DNA of 64,000 nucleotides from Mangrovivirga cuniculi (GCF_005166025.1 NZ_CP028923.1:4597902-4661901), one strand, 5' to 3'. Positions 51,372 to 63,449 are shown, counted from the first letter of the stretch. The notes: a model not told the origin generated them from the sequence alone. A program made the numbers and translations.

Positions 51372-51403
51372 TTTGGTTTAATAAATTTCTTACATTACTT
51401 TAG
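51372..51403 (+). promoter_or_regulatory. Bacteroidota-type promoter of the orphan unit
   Basis: TTTG at 51372-51375 and TACTTTAG at 51396-51403 match the -33 and -7 boxes (TTTG, TAnnTTTG) with one mismatch and a 20-base spacer. The start of transcription would be near 51410. Confidence 0.5.
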
Positions 51404-51409
51404 CAACAT

Positions 51410-51598
51410 AGCAATCAACAATAGATGTGCTGTTTACGAACGGAGACAGTCATCTTTCAACTAAAACCAAACAGGATGTTAGGTTTAAACAAAAATTTTA
51501 AGACTAATATCCCTCTTATTTATTACCCACACACTATTTTGGCTCTTGGAACCCGTTTCGGGTAACGAAAAAGCCCCCTCGCTCGAGGGGGCTTTTTT
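51410..51598 (+). ncRNA. Candidate small RNA or leader-peptide transcript of about 190 nt
   Basis: Bounded by a promoter-like pair and a strong terminator, with no downstream gene on the same strand, since both neighbours are on the other strand. Near the 3' end is a small hairpin ACCCG-TTT-CGGGT (about 51551-51563). The only frame is 51476-51565, 29 codons starting MLGLNKNFKT and stopping just before the terminator; it has no convincing ribosome site. Size suits a 6S-like or regulatory RNA, but I could not fold it to a known family. Confidence 0.4.
51571..51598 (+). terminator. Strong Rho-independent terminator of the orphan unit
   Basis: AAGCCCCCTCG and CGAGGGGGCTT form an 11-bp GC-rich stem, followed by TTTT. 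Confidence 0.9.
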
Positions 51599-51764
51599 AC
51601 TATTACTGTCTTAACCTACTTAAAACAAATTTGATATCTCAAGGGCTTGAATATCAATTCAAAACAACACTCAACTCGATCAAAATCTGAATTTAATTTG
51701 AAGGGAGGCGATCAGATTTATTAAAAAGATGGATCTTAGTGCATTATTTCTTCAGGCTCAATAA

Positions 51765-51798
51765 ATAAAAAAACCGAAGAAGATAATCTCCTTCGGTT
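51765..51798 (-). terminator. Rho-independent terminator of accD
   Basis: On the minus strand AACCGAAG pairs with CTTCGGTT and a run of seven T follows, about 70 bases after the accD stop. Confidence 0.8.
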
Positions 51799-51867
51799 GG
51801 TAATTTTATATTTATAATTCGTCAATCTAATTTCGTGACGAAGTGTAGTAATAATTTTGCAGAAAAA

Positions 51868-52767
51868 TCAGCTTGCACTTGCTTTCTTTTCTACCTTCTT
51901 AGTCTCCTTTTTTTCTTCCTTTTTTTCTTCACCGAGCATCTTGAGTAAAGTAACCAGGCGTCTTTTTAAATTCCTTCTGTCAACAATGAAATCCAAAAAT
52001 CCATGCTCAAGAACAAACTCAGCACTTTGAAATCCTTTAGGAAGATCCTTTCCGATCGTTTCTCTAATAACCCTCGGGCCTGCAAAACCGATTAATGCAC
52101 CCGGCTCAGCAATATTAAAATCACCAAGCATAGCAAAAGAAGCAGTAACACCACCAGTTGTAGGGTCAGTCAATAAAGAAATGAATGGAATTCCTGCTTT
52201 ATCAAGCAAAGCTAATTTCGCTGATGTTTTACCCATTTGCATGAGGGAAAATCCGGCTTCCATCATTCTTGCTCCTCCAGATTTAGAGATCATCAGAAAC
52301 GGAACCTTATTTTTCAATGAATAATCGATTGCCCGCGAAATCTTTTCACCTACTACCGATCCCATTGAGCCTCCAATAAAATTGAAGTCCATACAAGCAA
52401 CACAAAGGTCCTGACCATCGATTTTTCCATGAGCTGTTCTTACAGCATCCTTCAAATCAGTCTTTGCCTGTGATTGTTTTATTCTTGATGGATAAGCTTT
52501 TGTATCCACGAAATCCAATGGATCCGCAGAAGTCATTTCGGGGTCCAATTCCGTAAATTTATTGTTATCAAAAAGTATTTCGAAATATTCCTCTGAGCCG
52601 ATCCTGACATGGTATCCATCCTCAGGCGAAACATATGAATTACTTTTCAACTCTCTCATGTGGACAATTTTTCCACTTGGAGTTTTATACCAAATTCCGT
52701 CCGGGGCTTCTTTTTTAGCCTCGGTCGGGGTTCTTATTCCTTTATCTTTTCTTGTAAACCAAGCCAT
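51868..52767 (-). CDS. accD: Acetyl-CoA carboxylase carboxyltransferase subunit beta, without zinc ribbon
   Basis: 299 residues. The crotonase-like core is clear: [80 protein letters not shown] and [20 protein letters not shown]. With AccA it moves the carboxyl group from biotin to acetyl-CoA in fatty-acid synthesis. The N-terminal region aligns with the family ([34 protein letters not shown]) but all four cysteines of the usual zinc ribbon are replaced. The lysine-rich tail ([14 protein letters not shown]) is low complexity. Confidence 0.94.
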   Translation of the reverse strand: MAWFTRKDKGIRTPTEAKKEAPDGIWYKTPSGKIVHMRELKSNSYVSPEDGYHVRIGSEEYFEILFDNNKFTELDPEMTSADPLDFVDTKAYPSRIKQSQAKTDLKDAVRTAHGKIDGQDLCVACMDFNFIGGSMGSVVGEKISRAIDYSLKNKVPFLMISKSGGARMMEAGFSLMQMGKTSAKLALLDKAGIPFISLLTDPTTGGVTASFAMLGDFNIAEPGALIGFAGPRVIRETIGKDLPKGFQSAEFVLEHGFLDFIVDRRNLKRRLVTLLKMLGEEKKEEKKETKKVEKKASAS

Positions 52768-52872
52768 AGAGTTTCATTTTTGGGCTGTAAAATTACTATT
52801 TTTCAGCTGATCAATAATGCAATATTCGAAAATTCTGCAGAATATAAAAGCCCGGACTTATAAGATTGAAGA

Positions 52873-52905
52873 TAAAAAAAGGCTGTACCACCACAGCACA
52901 GCCTC
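52873..52905 (-). terminator. Rho-independent terminator of fbaB
   Basis: On the minus strand AGGCTGT pairs with ACAGCCT and a run of T follows; 23 bases after the fbaB stop. Confidence 0.85.
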
Positions 52906-52927
52906 TGTATAACCTAAATAGACATTG

Positions 52928-53986
52928 TTATGCCAGCTCTATATCCTGAGCCAGATAAACATCTTGAATGTGGTGCAATAATTCAGTGCCTTCCTTCATT
53001 GGCCTCTGGAAAGCTTTTCTACCAGATATAAGTCCCATTCCTCCTGCTCTTTTATTAATAACAGCAGTCTTTACTGCCTCTGCAAGATCTGATGCTCCTG
53101 ATGAAGCTCCCCCACTATTAATTAATCCAATTCTTCCCATGTAGCAATTTGCCACCTGGTATCTGGTAAGGTCAATTGGATGCTCACTACTCAGCTCTGA
53201 ATAAACCTTATCATGAGTCTTCGCAAAATTTATAGTTTTAAATCCACCATTAGTTTCCGGTAGTTTTTGCTTTATGATATCTGCTTTTATTGTTACTCCC
53301 AGGTGATTAGCCTGCCCTGTCAGGTCAGCAGCAACATGATAGTCTGTTCCGTCTTTCTTAAAAGAGCTATTACGTGTGTAGCACCAAAGTATAGTTGCCA
53401 TTCCTAATTCATGTGCTCTTTCGAATGCAGCAGCTACCTCTTGAATTTGCCTGTTTGATTCTTCACTACCAAAGTAAATAGTAGCTCCTACAGCTTTAGC
53501 ACCAAGATTCCACGCTTCATCAACTGACCCGTACATCACCTGATCGAATGTATTCGGATAGGTCAGTAACTCGTTATGATTGATCTTCACGATAAATGGA
53601 ATTTTATGAGCATATTTTCTACTCATTAAAGCTAACCCTCCAAAAGTAGTGGCAACAGCATTACAACCCCCTTCTATGGCTAGTTTGATTATATTTTCCG
53701 GATCAAAGTAGATTGGATTAGGTGCAAATGAAGCTCCTGCAGTATGTTCTATTCCCTGGTCAACCGGCAATATTGAAACATAACCAGTTCCGGCTAATCT
53801 TCCCGAATTATAAATAGATGCCAGGCTATTCAATACCTGGGCCGATCGATCTGACTGAGCAAAGATCCTGTCAATAAAGTCGGGACCAGGTAAATGCAAT
53901 GATGATTTGTCTATTGTCTCACATTTATGAGATAATAACTTTTCAGCGTCTGAACCTAACAGGTCCTGTATTTTTTGTAGAGACAT
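52928..53986 (-). CDS. fbaB: Class I fructose-bisphosphate aldolase (DhnA/FbaB type)
   Basis: 352 residues. [92 protein letters not shown], and the C-terminal phosphate site [18 protein letters not shown] with [15 protein letters not shown] identify the archaeal/FbaB-type Schiff-base aldolase; the active-site Lys would be in the [11 protein letters not shown] stretch. It cleaves fructose 1,6-bisphosphate in glycolysis or forms it in gluconeogenesis. Single gene. Confidence 0.92.
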   Translation of the reverse strand: MSLQKIQDLLGSDAEKLLSHKCETIDKSSLHLPGPDFIDRIFAQSDRSAQVLNSLASIYNSGRLAGTGYVSILPVDQGIEHTAGASFAPNPIYFDPENIIKLAIEGGCNAVATTFGGLALMSRKYAHKIPFIVKINHNELLTYPNTFDQVMYGSVDEAWNLGAKAVGATIYFGSEESNRQIQEVAAAFERAHELGMATILWCYTRNSSFKKDGTDYHVAADLTGQANHLGVTIKADIIKQKLPETNGGFKTINFAKTHDKVYSELSSEHPIDLTRYQVANCYMGRIGLINSGGASSGASDLAEAVKTAVINKRAGGMGLISGRKAFQRPMKEGTELLHHIQDVYLAQDIELA

Positions 53987-54084
53987 GAAGAGTTTGGGTT
54001 TTATTGTCTAATGGATGCAAATATATAAAAAAACACTTTTCAAGCCATTTCAAACGTTTGAATTTTTTAATAATTGAGGGTTAT

Positions 54085-54123
54085 TAAAAAAAAAAAGGCC
54101 AATAGCATACACTATTGGCCTTT
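54085..54123 (-). terminator. Rho-independent terminator of the carB unit
   Basis: On the minus strand AAAGGCCAATA pairs with TATTGGCCTTT and is followed by a long T run. Confidence 0.9.
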
Positions 54124-54146
54124 AAATCCATGTATTTAAAGTAATT

Positions 54147-54407
54147 TTACTTTACTTCTTCAAAATCAATGTACTCTCCATGTGCGGAACCAGTACTCTT
54201 TCTTTTAGGTTTTTCTTTAACGGTACATAATCCACATTTAATTCGCCATCTCTTCGCTGACGATTTGCGTTACTGTAACCTCGCTGCTGCTGATTTTTGT
54301 ATTGAGTTGCAGCCCTTCCTATTAAAACTCTAAAAGAATCCAAATAGCTTCGATAAGATATAATATACTACAAAAGCTATCAGTAAAAATTTAAAAACAA
54401 TTCCCAT
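54147..54407 (-). pseudogene. Small membrane protein, DUF4834-like, two frameshifts
   Basis: I rebuilt this by hand from three frames. The ATG at 54407 starts MGIVFKFLLIAFVVYYILSK, LFGFF and then a stop; removing one T from the TTTT run continues into RVLIGRAATQYKNQQQRGYS and RRDGELNVDYVP. A second shift (one base missing) then gives KEKPKRKSTGSAHGEYIDFE ending EVK. The result is 86 residues: one membrane helix and a charged tail ending in a GEY-D-EE motif, as in small DUF4834-type proteins of Bacteroidota. Function unknown. It follows carB on the same strand by 18 bases. Confidence 0.5.
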
Positions 54408-54425
54408 ATTAGTTTAACTATTTAC

Positions 54426-56662
54426 TTAAGTATAGTTTCGTTCTCTGTAAATTTTTAAGAAATAATCGTCTTGAAGATTATCTATAAAATAGATCGCTTC
54501 TCCCGTAGATTTCATTTCCGGTCCTAATTCCTTATTAACATTAGGGAATTTCTCGAATGAGAACACCGGAACTTTTATAGCGTAACCTTTCTTAGTCGGA
54601 TTAAAATCAAAGTCAGTTACTTTCTTTTCTCCCAGCATTACCTTGGTAGCATAATTTACATAAGGCTCATTGTATGCCTTACAGATAAATGGCACTGTAC
54701 GCGATGCTCTTGGGTTTGCCTCGATAACATATACGGTGTCATCTTTAGCATACTGAATATTAATCAGTCCTTTTGTTTTCAATGCCTTAGCTATTGTTTC
54801 CGTGTGCTGTTCAATCTGTTCTATAATCAGGTCGCCGAGATTGTAAGGTGGCAGAACTGCATAAGAGTCTCCGGAATGAATTCCTGCAGGCTCAATATGC
54901 TGCATAATTCCGATTATATATACATTTTCACCGTCACAAATTGCATCAGCCTCTGCTTCGATCGCACCCCAGCCCTTCATTGAGCGGTCTGCAATCTATG
55001 AATATCCTGTATCTGTGCGGCCACAACCCCACCGCGCCTACGAATACATGCGACAACAACCTGTAAAAGATGTTTCTATTCTGTTCGTCCTTGTGAAGCA
55101 TCTTTCAATTATCACATTAAATTCCTCCATTTCTTTGGCAACCAAGGGCTGCATCTCGTTTTTCTTGGCTTCCCGTTGGAGCTTAAAAAAACTTCGCAAG
55201 ACATCCAGAGCTATCTGTCTGTCAGCATATCCCTTTTTCTTGGCAGTCATCATCAGAGCTCTCGGAAGCAGCTCTCTCTAAAAATTTTCAGCTGCAGGAA
55301 GGATCTATTTGGTAAATTTAAATATCGTATCAAAAGACACTCCCAGTTTAAAAGCATCATAAATGTGGAACAGCCTGTTCCAGCTAGGAGTTTTTAAGCT
55401 TTCTAATAGAGTTCTTTCTTAAGCTCTCTGCCATCGCTCCAAGACCATTTCTCCTGATCTCCAATGACTGACAGGCTTTTTGTAAGGCTTCCTGGAAATT
55501 TCTTCCTATACCCATTACTTCTCCTACCGACTTCATCTGAAGACCCAGGCGTCTGTCCGAACCTTCAAATTTGTCAAAGTTCCATCTAGGAATCTTTACA
55601 ATCACATAATCAAGAGCAGGCTCAAAGTATGCGCTTGTTGTTTAGTAATCTGGTTTTCAAGCTCATCAAGCGTATAACCTATCGCAAGCTTAGCAGCAAC
55701 TTTTGCGATTGGATAACCTGTTGCTTTCGATGCTAATGCAGATGATCTTGAAACTCTTGGGTTGATCTCAATTGCAACGATATCATCGTCTTCCGGATTA
55801 ACCGCAAACTGAACGTTACAACCTCCGGCAAAATCACCAATTCCATTCATCATACGGATGGCCATATCTCGCATTCTCTGATAAACAGAATCTGGCAGCG
55901 TCTGAGCAGGAGCAACAGTGATCGAATCACCTGTATGGATACCCATCGGATCGAAGTTCTCGATAGAACAGATTATAATCACATTACCAATACTATCTCT
56001 CAGGAGCTCAACCTCAAACTCTTTCCAGCCCAGAATACTTTTTTCGATAAGCACCTCATGGATTGGTGAAGAATGAAGACCGTGGGTCAGAGCCTTGTCA
56101 AATTCCTCTGCAGAGTGAACAAAACCTCCTCCGGAACCTCCCAAAGTGTAGGAAGGACGGATAACAAGTGGAAAACCTATTTCCTGAGCAATTTCTTTTC
56201 CTTCAAGAAAACTGGTGGCTGTTTCTCCCTGGCAGACATGAATGCCCATTTCGGTCATTTTTAGTCTGAAGGCTTCTCTGTCTTCAGTTGTAGCAATTGC
56301 CCCGAAGTCTACTCCAATGACTTTTACGCCATATTTTTCCCAGATACCTGCTTTTTCACAATCTTCGGCAAGGTTAAGTGCTGTCTGACCTCCCATTGTC
56401 GGCAGTACAGCATCAATCTTGTGGTTTTCAAGAATTTCTATTATTGACTTTTTTTCCAGTGGCCGCAAATACACGTTATCTGCAGTAACAGGGTCAGTCA
56501 TGATCGTTGCTGGATTGGAATTTATCAGGGTCACTTCAATTCCTTCTTCTCTCAATGATCTTGAGGCTTGAGAACCAGAATAATCAAACTCACACGCCTG
56601 ACCAATAACGATCGGGCCACTTCCAATAATTAAGACGGATTTAATACCGGGATTTTTGGCAT
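54426..56662 (-). pseudogene. carB: Carbamoyl-phosphate synthase large subunit, several frameshifts and an internal deletion
   Basis: Start ATG at 56662 (MPKNPGIKSVLIIGSGP after adding one A at 56653-56657). The first ATP-grasp half is intact in sequence: NSNPATIMTDPVTADNVYLR, PTMGGQTALNLAEDCEK, RPSYTLGGSGGGFVHS, EINPRVSRSSALASKATGYP; a missing A at 55641-55643 and more indels follow. The linker AKKKGYADRQIA is readable at about 55230-55250. The second half resumes only at IEAEADAICDGENVYIIGIM (about 54960) and ends GPEMKSTGEAIYFIDNL. Bacteroidota CarB is about 940 residues; about 550 bases, including the second nucleotide-binding start, are absent. It would supply carbamoyl phosphate for arginine and pyrimidines. 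Either an assembly fault or a dead gene. Confidence 0.85.
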
Positions 56663-56836
56663 TTTTATATTTGTTAGATGGAAAACATAAATTGCACAAA
56701 ATTAGAACAACCAACTGTGAATAAAAAAAAGTGGAGTATAAATCTTAAAATATTATTAATAATTTTACGTAATTTATTGACTTATACTTTCGATCATCCT
56801 TATACTTGTCAATATTTTTAAAACTAACTATTAAAT

Positions 56837-57303
56837 ATGAACAGTATACTCGATCAAAACAGTGGAGAAGCTTTGGCTTTGAATTCTATGGTAAAGGCTA
56901 ATTTAACTGAAGCTTCTAAATGGGCTAGATTTCTTGGAATATTAGGTTTTATTGGTTCTGGTCTTACCCTCATTATGGGAATCTTTATGGTGGCACTATG
57001 GGAACACTAGCAAGTATGGGTGGCGCAGACACTCAACTTCCGGGTTTTATGGGAGCTGGATTTTTTATTGTCTTTTATGTCATTTTCGCTATTATCAGTT
57101 TTATTCCTTCGTATTTCCTATTCACTTTTGGATCTAAAACAAAAGCTGGAATAGAAGCTGGAGTGAACACCGATTTTGAAAATGGACTTAAAAACCTAAA
57201 AAGGTTATTTAAATTTTATGGAATCATTGCTATTATATTCCTGGGTTTTTATGCTTTAATGTTTGTAATCGCAATATTTGGTGGTTTAGCATCAGCTTTT
57301 TAA
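56837..57303 (+). pseudogene. Small membrane protein (DUF5362-like), one-base frameshift
   Basis: From the ATG at 56837 the frame runs MNSILDQNSGEALALNSMVK, EASKWARFLGILGFIGSGLT and LIMGIFM and then goes off. Adding one G at 56989-56990 gives IFMGGTMGTLASMGGADTQL and continues to the stop at 57303. About 155 residues, three to four membrane helices (FFIVFYVIFAIISFIPSYFL, FYGIIAIIFLGFYALMFVI) and a conserved central NLKRLFKFYG. It resembles DUF5362-type proteins of Bacteroidota. Function unknown. Confidence 0.6.
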
Positions 57304-57326
57304 AAAAACTAAAATATTTATCGATA

Positions 57327-57356
57327 AAAACGGGGAGTTAATCCCCGTTTTTTTTG
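57327..57356 (+). terminator. Rho-independent terminator
   Basis: AAAACGGGGA, loop GTTAA, TCCCCGTTTT, then TTTTT. Confidence 0.9.
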
Positions 57357-57483
57357 TATTCCTATAATTAATAGGATTTATCGGTTACAAGATTGTCTTC
57401 TGAGGTATTTAAAAGTAAACAAACACAATATTTACTTTTTTAAAGATACTTTTTAAATTTAGTAACCCAATCATATTACCACT

Positions 57484-57896
57484 ATGAACACCAGGAGCGA
57501 AAATTCAATTCTTATTAAACTTTATTATCTGACAGCCTCAGCAGATGGAAGAATAAGTGAGAATGAAAAATATTCTTTAAAGCAATGTGTGAGCATGAGG
57601 AAATTTCTGAAGACGAAGTAGAATCAACTTTACCTTTGCTTATGTCCAGAGAAGAGGACGAGGTTATGAATGAATGTATCAAGGATCTTAAAACCAGATC
57701 TAAAAAGTTTCAGATCGAGGCAGTTGCCTGGATGGCAACAATTGCCAATAGTGACGGCTTTATGGCCCAGGAAGAATGGCAACTGATCTACAGACTTTAC
57801 AATAAGGAATTCAGTCTTGATCTAAGTGAATTATTACTTATTCAGAAAAAGCACATGAAATACTGTTTAAAATTCAAATCAATGCACGCTGCATAA
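57484..57896 (+). pseudogene. TerB-like (tellurite-resistance fold) protein, one-base frameshift
   Basis: The ATG at 57484 reads MNTRSENSILIKLYYLTASA, DGRISENEKYSLKQ and then shifts. Adding one A near 57582-57584 (CAA to CAAA) continues as MCEHEEISEDEVESTL to HMKYCLKFKSMHAA. About 137 residues, all helical, with the two acidic turns ASADGRISENEK and ANSDGFMAQEEW that mark TerB/DjlA N-terminal domains and may bind metal. No other ter genes are near, so tellurite resistance should not be assumed. Confidence 0.65.
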
Positions 57897-57922
57897 ATTA
57901 GAATTAATTGGTTTATAGGTTA

Positions 57923-57957
57923 AAAACCCGATAGATTTATTCTACCGGGTTTTTTTA
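57923..57957 (+). terminator. Terminator between convergent TerB-like and tex genes
   Basis: AAAACCCG and CGGGTTTT flank an inner ATAGATTTATTCTAC hairpin. T runs exist on the plus strand and A runs on the other side, so it may serve both genes. Confidence 0.85.
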
Positions 57958-57958
57958 T

Positions 57959-60195
57959 TTAGTTATTCCAGAGGCCTTTAAGTTTTTTCAGTTTAGAAGC
58001 CATATCACCCTCGGATTCTTCCTTTTTCTTTGCACTTTTCTTCTTACAGGTTTTGTATTTTCATCTTTCATAGATAGAGATATCCTGTTCCTGTTAAAAT
58101 CAACTTCCACTACTCTTACCTCAACCTTTTGCGAAACTTTCACCACTTCCGCAGGATCACTAACAAATTCATTGCTCAGTTCAGAAATATGAACCAGCCC
58201 ATCCTGATGAACACCTACATCAACAAAGGCTCCGAATTTGGTAACATTTGTAACGATACCCGGAAGCACCATGCCAGGCTTAAGGTCTTCTACCTTATTC
58301 ACTCCTTCATCAAAACTAAAGATCTCGAATTCAGCCCGAGGATCTCTTCCCGGCTTATCAAGTTCTTTCATTATATCATTTAAGGTTGGCAGACCTACTT
58401 CTTCGGTAACATATTTTTAAGATCGATCTTAGCTCTAAGCGACTTATCTTTAATTAAGTCTTCAACAGAAGCTCCAAGATCTTCAGCCATTTTCTCTACG
58501 ATCGGATAACTTTCCGGGTGTACAGAACTTGAGTCGAGAGGATGCTTACTATTTCTGACTCTTAAGAAACCTGCCGCTTGTTCAAATGCTTTATCGCCCA
58601 TCAGCTTGACCTTCTTAAGGTCTTCGCGTCCATTAAAAGCCCCATTTTCGTTTCTGTATTCAACTATATTCTTCGCAAGTGTAGGACCTAATCCTGAAAC
58701 ATAGGTAAGCAATTGCTTAGAAGCTAAATTAACTTCCACTCCTACGGCATTCACACAACTTTCTACTACTGTATCAAGCCCTTTTTTAAGTGAAGATTGA
58801 TCTACATCATGTTGATACTGTCCTACTCCGATTGATTTAGCATCGATTTTTACAAGCTCAGCTAACGGATCTTTCAATCTTCTACCGATTGATACTGCTC
58901 CTCTTACTGTCAGATCCTGATCAGGAAATTCTTCCCTGGCCACATCACTTGCTGAATATATTGAAGCCCCACTTTCATTTACTGAAATGACGGGGACCTC
59001 AAAAGGAAACTTGATGTTTTTACAAAAAGCTTCAGTTTCTCTCCGGCTGTACCATTACCTATTGCAATGGCTTCCAGATTGTATTTTTGAATTAAAGCCA
59101 TAACCACCGCTTCTGATTCAGTGATCTTTTTTTGAGGCTCATTCGGGAATATAGTCGTGTTCTCAAGAAGCTTACCTTGTTTATCTAGTGCGACTACTTT
59201 ACATCCTGTTCTGAATCCCGGATCAATAGCTAAAACTGCTTTTTCACCTAGCGGAGAGGCAAGTAGTAGTTCCTTCAGGTTTTCAGCAAAAACTTTAATT
59301 GCCTCTTCATCACTTCTTTTCTTAGACTCCATCCTCATCTCAGTCTCGATAGCAGGTTTTAAAAGTCTTTTGTAAGAATCTTCAATCGCTTTTTCAACCT
59401 CTTTTGCTGCTTCCGAATTACCTTCAAGAATCATTTTACTCACGAGACTGATGGCTTCATCCTTATCTACGGATATATCAAGCATGAGAAAAAGTTCTTT
59501 TTCACCTCTTCTCATTGCCAGAATCCTGTGAGATGGTGCTTTTGAAAGGGGCTCTTCCCACTCAAAATAATCTTTATATTTGGCTGCTTCTTCTTCTTTA
59601 CCGGTAATCACTTTTGATTTGATGATCGCCTTATTCCTGAACATTGTCCTTAGAGCTTCACGAACATCAGCATTTTCATTTACCCATTCTGCAATAATGT
59701 CACGAGCTCCTTGTAAGGCTTCTTCAACACTTTTGACCTCTTTGTCTTTCTCATCTGAAAGATACTTTTCTGCCTCAGTGGTCACATCGAAAGATTCCTG
59801 GGTAAATAACTTTTTCGCAAGTGGCTCCAGACCTTTTTCCTTGGCTATTGTACCCTTTGTTCTCCTTTTTGGCTTGTATGGAAGATATAGGTCCTCCAGT
59901 TTAGACAACGTTTCAGCTTCTTCAATCGCTTTTTTGAGTTCCGGGGTAAGCTTGCCCTGGTCGTCGATTGATTTTAATACAGTCTCCCTTCTTTTATCCA
60001 GTTCTTTTAACTGAGTTAGTCGGTCGCTGATCGAAGAAATATTCACCTCATCAAGGCTACCGGTTCTCTCTTTTCTATATCTTGAAATGAAAGAATCGTA
60101 GCTCCTTCCTCCAAAAGTTCAACAGTCGCTGTAACTCCTTTTATTGGTAAATTTAATTCTGAAGCTATTTTCAGAACATGCCTTTCAACACTCAT
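57959..60195 (-). pseudogene. tex: RNA-binding transcription accessory protein Tex, four frameshifts
   Basis: Start ATG at 60195 (MSVERHVLKIASELNLP). Restoring one base at each of four places (about 60094, 59043, 58414-58418 and 58044) gives one 746-residue frame, the normal Tex length. The joins then read [60 protein letters not shown], and a lysine-rich end finishing LKGLWNN. Domains: N-terminal Tex helices, YqgF-like nuclease fold (AVLAIDPGFRTGCKVVALD), helix-hairpin-helix repeats (YVSGLGPTLAKNIVEYRNEN) and an S1 domain ([20 protein letters not shown]). Tex binds RNA and associates with transcription elongation. Probable sequencing errors. Confidence 0.88.
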
Positions 60196-60346
60196 ATATT
60201 TAATTTTACTTTAAATCAGGACCTCAAAAGTATAGTATTTAATCAAAAGCAACCCGAACAGAAGCATTAAAATTTCAACAAAAAATCGCCTAAAAATTTG
60301 CATGAAGACATTGCCCTTCATTTCCTGCAAACCACTTTAGAAAACT

Positions 60347-60374
60347 AAAAAAGCCGGTGCATTTAGCACCGGCT
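60347..60374 (-). terminator. Rho-independent terminator of lpdA
   Basis: On the minus strand AGCCGGTGC, loop TAAAT, GCACCGGCT, then TTTTT. Confidence 0.92.
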
Positions 60375-60399
60375 CAATTATAAACAGTGTATTGTATTC

Positions 60400-61798
<1,399 letters not shown>

Positions 61799-61828
61799 TT
61801 TAAATATTGTTTTTCTTAATGAAAAAAA

Positions 61829-63426
61829 TTAGATACCAAGCATCAATCTTGCAGGATCTTCAAGAAGTTCCTTAACTCGTACAAGGAAACTTACAGATTC
61901 CTTACCATCGATCACCCTGTGATCATATGATAATGCTACATACATCATTGGTCTTACAACTACCTCTCCGTTTTCAACCATTGCCCTTTCTACGATATTG
62001 TGCATACCGAGAATAGCTGACTGAGGAGCATTAATGATTGGAGTACTCATCATTGAACCAAAGATTCCTCCGTTGGTAATTGTAAATGTTCCGCCCTGCA
62101 TTTCATCCATCGAAAGCTTACCATCACGCGCTTTTGTTGCTAACCTGATAATTTCAGATTCAATATCAGCAAACCCAAGCTGCTCAGCATTTCTTATCAC
62201 AGGAACTACAAGTCCTTTTGGTGTTGATACTGCAATTGAAACATCACAGTAATCGTGATAGATCATCTCATCACCATCAATCTGTGCATTAACTGCCGGC
62301 CACTCAAGCAATGCCTGGCAAACAGCCTTAGTGAAGAAAGACATGAATCCTAATCCAACGCCATTCTTTTCTTTGAATTTTTCTTGTATTTCTTTCTGAG
62401 ATCCATGATTGGCTGCATGTTCACTTCGTTAAATGTAGTGAGCATAGCAGTTTCATTCTTCACAGAAACTAAACGCTTGGCAATTGTCTTACGCATACTG
62501 CTCATGCGCTTTCTCTCAGCATTTCTTTCTCCTTTAGATGCTGAAGCAGGTGCTTTGGATTCTTCTTTTTTAGATGAAGACTCCTTTTTGCCTTCCGACT
62601 TCTTAGCATTCTGAGCATCCTCTTTGGTGATTCTTCCACCAGGACCTGTTCCTTAACTTCCTCAGGACTGATGCCTTTTTCAGCGAGAATTTTAGCTGCA
62701 GCTGGTGATGGATGACCTTTAGCATATCCATCCTCAGATTCAGACTCTTTTTTATCTGAAGATCCACTCTTTTCAGAAGATGAACTGTCAGAATCGTCTG
62801 AATCAGATGACTCACCTCCTTCGGTAACTTCGATCTTACAAATCAAATCACCAATCTCAAGAGTATCCCCTTCCTGTGCTTCAATTCTCAGGATTCCCTG
62901 TGCTTCAGCTGTTAATTCGAAAGTAGCTTTATCAGATTCGATCTCCGCGATCTCTTCATCCATTTCAACGAAATCACCATCTGACTTCAACCATGAACCC
63001 AAAGTCACTTCAGTGATCGATTCGCCAACAGTTGGAACATTCATTTCCACTACTTCTCCTTGACTTGGAACCAGATGATTTTTCTTTATCTTCTTTATCA
63101 GACTTGTCCTCAGAATCTTTCTTCTCTGACTTGCTGTCTTCTGAAGAGCTTTCAGAGGAATCAGAATCATTATCGGATGATCCACCCCCTTCACCTTCTT
63201 CAATTTCGCACAGCACATCACCTATATTTAATGTATCTCCTTCTTCAGCCTTGATCTTCAACGTTCCTTCTGCCTCAGCAGTCACTTCAAATGTTGCTTT
63301 GTCTGATTCAATTTCACAGATCGGCTCATCCATTTCTACATGGTCGCCGTCCTGCTTTAACCAGTTGCCGATAGTTACTTCATTAATTGATTCACCAACG
63401 GCAGGAATTTTCATTTCCAGACTCAT
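61829..63426 (-). pseudogene. odhB: 2-oxoglutarate dehydrogenase E2 (succinyltransferase) with two lipoyl domains, three indels
   Basis: The ATG at 63426 reads MSLEMKIPAVGESINEVTIG. Removing one base near 63060 and adding one at 62651-62652 and 62378-62382 gives a 532-residue frame. Two lipoyl domains (about 2-78 and 128-205) each carry the IESDKATFE lipoylation motif and are split by a Ser/Asp/Lys-rich linker. A peripheral-subunit-binding domain ([20 protein letters not shown] then [14 protein letters not shown]) and the catalytic domain ([31 protein letters not shown]) follow. E2 transfers succinyl groups to CoA in the TCA cycle. Two lipoyl domains is more than the usual single one. Confidence 0.9.
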
Positions 63427-63449
63427 AGATCTATAGTTTATTTTCTTTT

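Larger units (their letters stand above)
51019..51867. other. Intergenic region with orphan transcription unit
   Basis: About 850 bases between two minus-strand genes. It holds a plus-strand promoter (51372-51403), an RNA-like unit with a strong terminator (to 51598), and the minus-strand terminator of accD (51765-51798). No gene of normal size. Confidence 0.6.

Noticed and set aside
51476..51565. 29-codon frame as a confirmed small protein gene
   Set aside because: No ribosome site or homology can be seen; kept only as part of the orphan RNA candidate.
57484..57896. Tellurite-resistance operon
   Set aside because: Only a single TerB-like domain gene; no terC, terD, terZ or related genes.
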